Positions 6,626-10,266 of a DNA stretch of 10,266 nucleotides are shown piece after piece. Location: the NCBI GenBank assembly GCA_017633865.1, contig JAGBOM010000096.1, forward strand, positions 1 to 10,266. The letters are read 5' to 3'. The position numbers were made by a program, and so were the translations under genes. How positions within the stretch are numbered: the stretch's first letter is position 1; each line of letters starts with the position of its first letter. The notes beneath the pieces are model-generated. The model worked only from the letters and a program-made list of their open reading frames with translations. It made no database searches and was not told the origin of the DNA. Origin of the DNA: Opitutales bacterium (lineage in GTDB: Bacteria > Verrucomicrobiota > Verrucomicrobiia > Opitutales > Intestinicryptomonadaceae).

Positions 6626-7072
6626 TCAAACGTCCCCGATGCCCGCAATTTTTTCCGCCAAAATTTCCTTAAACAGATTTTTATCTTTCGGCGAGACGAG
6701 CGTGAATTTTTGAATGCCGAAAATCTTTCCGCCGTAATTTATTTTAATTCTGTCAAGAGACGCGGCGGGCGCGGACAGCAGGCAGCGGGAATCGGAAAAG
6801 CCCTTAATGTCTTTGTACGGAATTTTTACAAACACAAAAACGCCCGAGCGGATATACAAATAGTCTTTGCGGAAGATATATTTGCACGAGAGAACGGCGT
6901 GAATTCCCAAAAGATAAACCGCGAGACATAAAATCAGGATAAATGCAAAAGCGCCATGCTCTGTCGGCATCATATAAAACACAGGCACTGCGGCGAAAAG
7001 GCTTAACAGCATAACAGCGACCAGCCACGCGTCAATTTTGGAATAAAAAACCGCCTCTCTATTTTCCTCCAT
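6626..7072 (-). CDS. small membrane protein with bacterial PH-like domain (YyaB/bPH_4-like)
   Basis: A 148-residue protein with two hydrophobic segments (about residues 14-34 and 42-61) separated by a short polar turn, then a soluble beta-rich domain with YLYIRSGVFVFVKIPYKDIKGF (71-92) and LSAPAASLDRIKINYGG (99-115). The order, with N-terminal SKIDxW, two membrane helices, then an xLxIRxGxF strand and an LSxPAxSLDRxxIxY strand, matches the small bacterial PH-domain family that includes B. subtilis YyaB. Biochemical function is unknown for that family. The start is well supported by AGGAGG at 7078-7083, 5 bases before the ATG. It lies 82 bases upstream of the PEP-CTERM gene on the same strand. 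Confidence 0.75.
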   Translation of the reverse strand: MEENREAVFYSKIDAWLVAVMLLSLFAAVPVFYMMPTEHGAFAFILILCLAVYLLGIHAVLSCKYIFRKDYLYIRSGVFVFVKIPYKDIKGFSDSRCLLSAPAASLDRIKINYGGKIFGIQKFTLVSPKDKNLFKEILAEKIAGIGDV

Positions 7073-7105
7073 AACAGCCTCCTATCAGCTTTTATACGGC
7101 CCATA

Positions 7106-7134
7106 CAGATACGCGAATTTGCGCGGTTTATCAA
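7106..7134 (-). promoter_or_regulatory. candidate promoter of the PH-domain gene
   Basis: On the minus strand TTGATA (7129-7134) and TATCTG (7106-7111) are separated by 17 bases. The -35 box is 5 of 6 to consensus, the -10 box 3 of 6. The leader to ATG7072 would be about 27 bases and includes the AGGAGG. The spacer holds a near-palindrome CGCG-AATTT-GCGCG (7112-7125). Confidence 0.35.
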
Positions 7135-7275
7135 GATTTTTTTGCGGATAAATTTGCAAAAATCGGAATCCCATAACCTTTGAAGTTGCCCCCAATTTCC
7201 ACAAGAAAAGGCAGACTCGCAACTTGATGCAAATCCGCCTTTTACAAAGTAAAAACAACGGAGGGAGAGGCTCGG

Positions 7276-7306
7276 TCAAAAAAACTCTCAAGCCCCTTGT
7301 TTTTGA
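7276..7306 (-). terminator. probable intrinsic terminator of the rubredoxin-fusion gene
   Basis: CAAG (7289-7292) and CTTG (7296-7299) form a small stem with a 3-base loop. It is flanked by an A7 tract (7278-7284) and a T5 tract (7300-7304), so TCAAAAA and TTTTTGA can also pair outside it. Read on the minus strand, the hairpin is followed by AGAG and seven T. It lies about 100 bases after the stop codon. Confidence 0.45.
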
Positions 7307-7309
7307 TAT

Positions 7310-7351
7310 GTTGCAATTTTGCAACAGCTTCAAGTTGCATTTCGTTGCAAC
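7310..7351. repeat. cluster of GTTGCAAC-type palindromes
   Basis: GTTGCAA (7310-7316) and TTGCAAC (7319-7325) form a 7-bp inverted repeat with 2 bases between. AAGTTGCA (7332-7339) follows, then the perfect palindrome GTTGCAAC (7344-7351). The 42-base stretch thus has four related sites at spacings of 9 to 13 bases, with relatives at 7183-7189 and 7219-7225. It may be a protein-binding array or RNA stems in the 3' untranslated region of the gene ending at 7407. Confidence 0.55.
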
Positions 7352-7406
7352 CCGAAAGAAGATTGCCTACAAATATACGCCTAATTTTTGGCTTCGGCTA
7401 ATTTTC

Positions 7407-8345
7407 TTACGCCGCGTTAAATTTTGTTTTCGGCTGCTTGCAGCGCGGGCATTTCCAATCCTCGGGCAGATCCTCAAACGCCACGCCGTTGTTTTCGGCG
7501 GGGTCATAGACATATCCGCAAACGGAACAGATATATTTGCCGGTCTTGGCTTTGAATACAATCTCGCCAAGCGGCAATGTTTTGGGCGGGTTATTCAATT
7601 CGACAATGCGCTTTTCTTCCAAATTCTTATAGCCGAAAGGCGTATGCGTTCCCAAATAAACGGTCGGATTATGGCTTACGAATTCGCGGACTCTATTTAA
7701 AGTCTCTCGGGCGGCTGCTTTATCCTCATAAATTACCGATATTTTGTTGGCATAGAGAGCTTCGTCTGTATAGGTTATATCGCCTTCAAACATATAGAAC
7801 AAACCATCGTCTTCGGCAATAATCAAACTGTTGCCTTTGGTATGCCCTTTAGCCTTAATGTAATACACGCCGTCCGCTATCTTTTGGCTTTCGGGGAAGT
7901 TATGATACGCACCGTCGGTAAAATGAACAGGTATGACGTTTGGGACGGTTTTGATTTCATCGGCATCGCATTCTTCGGCATTCACATAGATTTTGGCATT
8001 TGGAAAGTTCTTTAATTCTCCCGTATGGTCGGCGTGCTTGTGGGTAATCAGAATCTTGCTGATTTGTTCCGGCTTGTACCCTAAATCCGCCAATGCTTCC
8101 ATGTAGGATTTTATGTCTTTCCCGGTGTAAATCATTGTTGTTTCATCCGGGGATTCTTCGGGCGTCCCCGCCGGCAAGCCTGTATCCACCAAAATTACCT
8201 CGGTCCCCGTATCTATGACATAGTTCTGCAAACCGGAACTGTATTTAATGTTGGCATCAAACTTATCCGCGGCGTCTTCGCCTCCGAAAGCAAAAGGCTG
8301 CGTCATAAATCCGTCTTTTCTAAATTTTACGGCTTGTATTTTCAT
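7407..8345 (-). CDS. MBL-fold metallo-hydrolase with C-terminal rubredoxin domain
   Basis: A 312-residue cytoplasmic fusion. Residues 1 to about 255 are a metallo-beta-lactamase fold resembling the lactonase-type subgroup: HKHADH (His102, His104, Asp106, His107), KGHTKGNS (His168), GDITYT (Asp189) and GTHTPFG (His234), a full binuclear-metal set. Residues 269-312 are a rubredoxin: YICSVCGY (Cys273, Cys276) and DWKCPRCK (Cys299, Cys302) for one Fe. Only 22 residues lie between the Cys pairs, against about 29 in classical rubredoxin. There is no flavodoxin domain, so it is not a standard flavodiiron protein. A redox or oxygen/NO-related role, or a hydrolase with an electron-transfer tail, are both possible; substrate unknown. 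GAGGAG at 8352-8357, 6 bases before the ATG, fixes the start. Confidence 0.9.
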   Translation of the reverse strand: MKIQAVKFRKDGFMTQPFAFGGEDAADKFDANIKYSSGLQNYVIDTGTEVILVDTGLPAGTPEESPDETTMIYTGKDIKSYMEALADLGYKPEQISKILITHKHADHTGELKNFPNAKIYVNAEECDADEIKTVPNVIPVHFTDGAYHNFPESQKIADGVYYIKAKGHTKGNSLIIAEDDGLFYMFEGDITYTDEALYANKISVIYEDKAAARETLNRVREFVSHNPTVYLGTHTPFGYKNLEEKRIVELNNPPKTLPLGEIVFKAKTGKYICSVCGYVYDPAENNGVAFEDLPEDWKCPRCKQPKTKFNAA

Positions 8346-8382
8346 GTTGAACTCCTCTTTTTAATTTATCTTTAAAGGTCTT

Positions 8383-8402
8383 TTTCATTTCACCAAATGA
8401 AA
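8383..8402. promoter_or_regulatory. perfect 8-bp inverted repeat, candidate operator
   Basis: TTTCATTT (8383-8390) and AAATGAAA (8395-8402) are exact reverse complements separated by CACC. The repeat lies 37 bases upstream of the rubredoxin-fusion start, between it and a TATAAT box, where a repressor could act. An RNA hairpin in the leader is the alternative. Confidence 0.5.
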
Positions 8403-8433
8403 TAAATACATTGTTTCACTCTATGAGATGCCA

Positions 8434-8439
8434 ATTATA
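8434..8439 (-). promoter_or_regulatory. candidate -10 box for the rubredoxin-fusion gene
   Basis: A perfect TATAAT on the minus strand, about 90 bases before ATG8345. No good -35 box is found at 16-18 bases, only T-rich sequence, so the promoter assignment is tentative. The rest of the 229-base gap 8346-8574 shows no gene; a CGCAT/ATGCG pair (8549-8553 and 8569-8573) lies just after the bioB stop. Confidence 0.35.
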
Positions 8440-8574
8440 CTTACAAGATTATTTTCAAAAAGTCTCCATAAAAATTACATGCAAAAACCTCGCGAACCCG
8501 CTAAAACAGGGCATCAGAAAGACATCGAAACTTTCGCAAAAACGTCTACGCATATTTTATCAATCTCAATGCGC

Positions 8575-9540
8575 TTATTCCACGGCTAAAAAGTCGTAGC
8601 CCATTTGCGACAGCATTTTGTAGTCGGCGGCGATGTCGGAGCCTATTGTCGTGAGCATATCGCCGACCAAAAGCGCGCTTGCCCCGGCTTTCAGGGCGTC
8701 GCGCTGGCGGTTTATAAACGCGCTTCTTCCGCCCGCAAAACGTATGTGCGCTTTCGGATTTATTATTCTGAACATCGCAAATGCCGTTAAAATTTCGTCC
8801 TCCGTCAGCGGCGGAGTGTTTTCAAGAGGCGTTCCCTTTATGGGCTGAAGCACGTTTAGCGGTATGGAATCGGGCTCGATTTCGGAAATCGCGAACGCAA
8901 GCTCGAGCCTTTCCCGCAAGTTTTCGCCCATGCCTATAATGCCTCCGCAGCAAATTTCATATCCCAGCTCTTTTGCGTATTTTAGCGTTTGCAATTTTTC
9001 TTCGATAGTGTGGGTTGTGCAAAGCTTCGGGAAATATGACGGCGCGGCTTCGAGATTGCAATGATAGCGCGTCATGCCCGCTTCTTTCAGCCTTTTTAGC
9101 TGGTCTTTGCTCAAAAGCCCGAAGGAGCCGCAGAGGGCGATGCCGAGCTTCCCCATTTCCTCGTAAATTTTTGCGATATTTTCGGTCTGGCTGTCGGGGA
9201 TTTTTTTGCCGCTTGTCACAAGCGAAAATCTTTGAACTCTTTTATCTTTGGCGTATTTCGCGTTTTTCAAGGCTTCGGATATTGAGACGTAGCCGTATTC
9301 TTTCACGCCTGTTTTATAATGCGCAGATTGCGCGCACCATTTGCAGTTTTCCGAACATCTGCCGCTGTGGGCGTTCATTATCGAGCAGGTCTCGATTTTA
9401 TTGCCCAGAAAAAATTCCCTGATTTTGTCCGCGGTTTGGTAGAGCTTGTCTTTCGGCGCGCTTTGCGCGATTTCAAGGGCTTCTTTTGCCGATATTTTTT
9501 CGGACGATTTTATGCGCTCAAAAAGATTTTCTAAATTCAT
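8575..9540 (-). CDS. bioB: biotin synthase BioB (radical SAM)
   Basis: A cytoplasmic radical SAM enzyme that inserts sulfur into dethiobiotin to make biotin. Numbered from ATG9540 (321 residues): SGRCSENCKWCAQS (59-72) holds the SAM-cluster C-x3-C-x2-C (Cys62, 66, 69). YHCNLEAAP (159-167), CCGGIIGMGE (197-206), NVLQPIKGTPL (229-239) and IRFAGGR (266-272) are family blocks. Of the E. coli auxiliary-cluster ligands (Cys97, Cys128, Cys188, Arg260), the first is Ser106 here (RFSLVTSG) while Cys137, Cys197 and Arg267 are kept. Extra cysteines occur at 161, 174 and 198. The frame stays open 58 codons upstream but that stretch is A+T-rich leader, and the homologous N-terminus begins at MNLENLFERI. 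No ribosome-binding site is visible. It is divergent from thiS. Confidence 0.95.
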   Translation of the reverse strand: MNLENLFERIKSSEKISAKEALEIAQSAPKDKLYQTADKIREFFLGNKIETCSIMNAHSGRCSENCKWCAQSAHYKTGVKEYGYVSISEALKNAKYAKDKRVQRFSLVTSGKKIPDSQTENIAKIYEEMGKLGIALCGSFGLLSKDQLKRLKEAGMTRYHCNLEAAPSYFPKLCTTHTIEEKLQTLKYAKELGYEICCGGIIGMGENLRERLELAFAISEIEPDSIPLNVLQPIKGTPLENTPPLTEDEILTAFAMFRIINPKAHIRFAGGRSAFINRQRDALKAGASALLVGDMLTTIGSDIAADYKMLSQMGYDFLAVE

Positions 9541-9599
9541 AATGGAAAAATAAAATTTAAAATTTTTTATCGCGTCAAGAAAAAATACTACTAAAATGG

Positions 9600-9629
9600 T
9601 TGACTTTGTTTTGCATTTATGCATAGTGT
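9600..9629 (+). promoter_or_regulatory. candidate thiS promoter with internal palindrome
   Basis: TTGACT (9600-9605) and TAGTGT (9624-9629) are 18 bases apart on the + strand. The spacer contains the palindrome TGCAT-TT-ATGCA (9612-9623). On the opposite strand TTGACG (9573-9578) could be a -35 box for bioB. No thiamine-pyrophosphate riboswitch motif was seen in this leader. Confidence 0.3.
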
Positions 9630-9658
9630 GCTTTTTTTTAATTAAACAGAAAAATTTT

Positions 9659-9877
9659 ATGCAAAACTCCACATCTATAAATATAGTTTTAAACGGCAAA
9701 AAAATCGGGGCCAAGAACGGGCAAAGCGTCTCGCAATTTTTGCTCGAAAAAGGCTTTAAGCCTGAAAGGTGCGTTGTGGAGGTAAATCTTTCGGCAAAAA
9801 AATATTCCGAGTTTAAGGATTTGCCGCTTTCGGAAGGCGACAGGCTTGAAGTCTTTTCGATTGTCGCGGGGGGCTAA
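9659..9877 (+). CDS. thiS: sulfur carrier protein ThiS
   Basis: A 72-residue ubiquitin-like carrier whose C-terminal Gly-Gly is adenylated and converted to a thiocarboxylate to supply sulfur for the thiamine thiazole ring. Visible features are INIVLNGKKI (8-17), the typical first hairpin, a central ExNLSAKKY, then LPLSEGDRLEVFSIVAGG with the essential terminal GG. Length is in the usual 65-75 range. An upstream in-frame ATG at 9596 would add a hydrophobic, A+T-rich-coded 21-residue extension not seen in ThiS, so ATG9659 is preferred. No clear ribosome-binding site precedes it. The thiF start follows the stop by one base, so the two are translationally coupled partners. Confidence 0.92.
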   Translation: MQNSTSINIVLNGKKIGAKNGQSVSQFLLEKGFKPERCVVEVNLSAKKYSEFKDLPLSEGDRLEVFSIVAGG

Positions 9878-9878
9878 A

Positions 9879-10266
9879 ATGAAGGGCAGGTACGCGAGGC
9901 AAACCGGGCTTTCGGGCTTCGGCGAAAAATCGGTTGAGGTTTTAAAGAATACCAAAATGGTAGTTGTTGGCGCGGGCGGTGTGGGCAGCGCGCTTTTGCC
10001 GATTTTGGCGGGCGCGGGAGTGGGCAAAATTCTGGTTGCCGACGGGGACCGCGTTTCGATTTCAAACTTGCACCGCCAGACGCTTTACACTGAAAAACAG
10101 GTTGGGCAAAGCAAGGCGCGCCTCGCCGCCGAAAGGCTTTCAAGCATAAATTCCGAAGTTGAAATATCGGTTTTTGAAAAATTTTTAAATTCGCGCGAAG
10201 ACGTTTTGGAAATTTTGAAAGGCGCCGACATGTGCATTGACGCAAGCGACAATTTCAAGACGCGCA
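9879..10266 (+). CDS. thiF: ThiS adenylyltransferase ThiF (MoeB/ThiF/HesA family), 3' truncated by window edge
   Basis: An E1-like enzyme that adenylates the C-terminal glycine of ThiS. Only the first 129 residues are inside the window. They contain the RYARQ opening (4-8), the nucleotide-binding GAGGVGS (31-37), Asp55 and Asp57 in ADGDRVSISNLHRQ with Asn63 and Arg66, Lys79 in QSKARLA, and IDASDNFKTR (120-129). These are the ATP and Mg ligands known from MoeB and ThiF. ATG9879 lies one base after the thiS stop and has GGGGGG (9868-9873) as a strong ribosome-binding site 5 bases upstream. Any metal-binding cysteines or rhodanese domain would lie beyond the edge. Family is certain; the choice of ThiF over MoeB rests on the thiS neighbour. 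Confidence 0.9.
   Translation, partial: MKGRYARQTGLSGFGEKSVEVLKNTKMVVVGAGGVGSALLPILAGAGVGKILVADGDRVSISNLHRQTLYTEKQVGQSKARLAAERLSSINSEVEISVFEKFLNSREDVLEILKGADMCIDASDNFKTR

Larger units (their letters stand above)
7084..7406. other. 323-base non-coding region
   Basis: This gap separates the end of the rubredoxin-fusion gene (stop at 7407-7409) from the start of the PH-domain gene. Short open frames in it show no coding signs. From right to left it holds a cluster of GTTGCA-containing palindromes (7310-7351), a hairpin with flanking A and T tracts that fits a terminator (7276-7306), an inverted pair AAGTTGC/GCAACTT (7183-7189 and 7219-7225), and a candidate promoter for the PH-domain gene (7106-7134). 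I recognise no RNA gene in it. Confidence 0.6.

Noticed and set aside
7085..7333. An 82-codon minus-strand frame in the intergenic region
   Set aside because: It starts with a non-ATG codon, has no ribosome-binding site, crosses the probable terminator and the promoter of the next gene, and looks like no protein family.
8411..8599. A 62-codon + strand frame between bioB and the rubredoxin-fusion gene
   Set aside because: It runs into the end of bioB antisense, has no ribosome-binding site, and its composition is that of A+T-rich intergenic DNA.
9541..9658. Possible thiamine-pyrophosphate riboswitch ahead of thiS
   Set aside because: The region is only 118 bases and lacks the CTGAGA and ACCTGA-type conserved elements; it is mostly A/T runs.
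9541..9714. N-terminal extension of BioB to an upstream start at 9714
   Set aside because: The extra 58 residues overlap thiS, are coded by A+T-rich leader DNA and are absent from the BioB family.

Overview
The window reads as an ordinary chromosomal stretch of an anaerobic, Gram-negative-type bacterium. The best lineage clue is the large secreted protein at 4927-6543. It has a signal peptide, pentapeptide repeats and a C-terminal PEP-CTERM sorting tail (Pro-Glu-Pro, hydrophobic helix, basic end), a combination common in Verrucomicrobiota such as Opitutales-like gut and sediment bacteria. The anaerobic inference comes from the rubredoxin-fused metallo-hydrolase, the iron-sulfur flavoprotein and a BioB resembling those of gut anaerobes. 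The taxonomic placement is an inference from gene content, not from a marker gene.

Layout. The left part (1-3000) is on the + strand: the 3' end of a probable bioC, then bioD (dethiobiotin synthetase), a uracil-DNA-glycosylase-family gene that overlaps or touches bioD, a methylmalonyl-CoA decarboxylase (scpB-like) and an exported VanX/DdpX-type D-Ala-D-Ala dipeptidase. The middle and right part (3076-9540) is on the - strand. In transcription order it holds bioB, an MBL-fold hydrolase with a C-terminal rubredoxin domain, a small membrane protein with a bacterial PH-like domain, the pentapeptide/PEP-CTERM protein, an iron-sulfur flavoprotein and an amidohydrolase of the MTA/SAH deaminase type. 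The last three are separated by only 31 and 23 bases and may share a transcript. At the right edge, divergent from bioB, lie thiS and the start of thiF (1-base gap), the sulfur-carrier pair of thiamine thiazole synthesis.

How the genes work together. Two sulfur-dependent cofactor pathways are represented: biotin (bioC-bioD on one side, bioB about 8 kb away on the opposite strand) and thiamine (thiS-thiF, back to back with bioB). The genes between them look like independent housekeeping or accessory functions: DNA repair, acyl-CoA decarboxylation, peptidoglycan dipeptide turnover, nucleoside salvage, redox and surface protein. The amidohydrolase gene is visibly richer in A+T than its neighbours.

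Non-coding structure is modest. There is a 323-base gap (7084-7406) with a probable terminator, a cluster of GTTGCAAC-like palindromes and a candidate promoter. A 229-base gap (8346-8574) has a perfect 8-bp inverted repeat in the leader of the rubredoxin-fusion gene. The bioB/thiS divergent region contains a short palindrome. I saw no CRISPR array, insertion sequence, tRNA, rRNA or recognisable riboswitch. No clearly new multi-gene system is evident. The most unusual items are the hydrolase-rubredoxin fusion, the BioB cysteine pattern and the modular pentapeptide surface protein.
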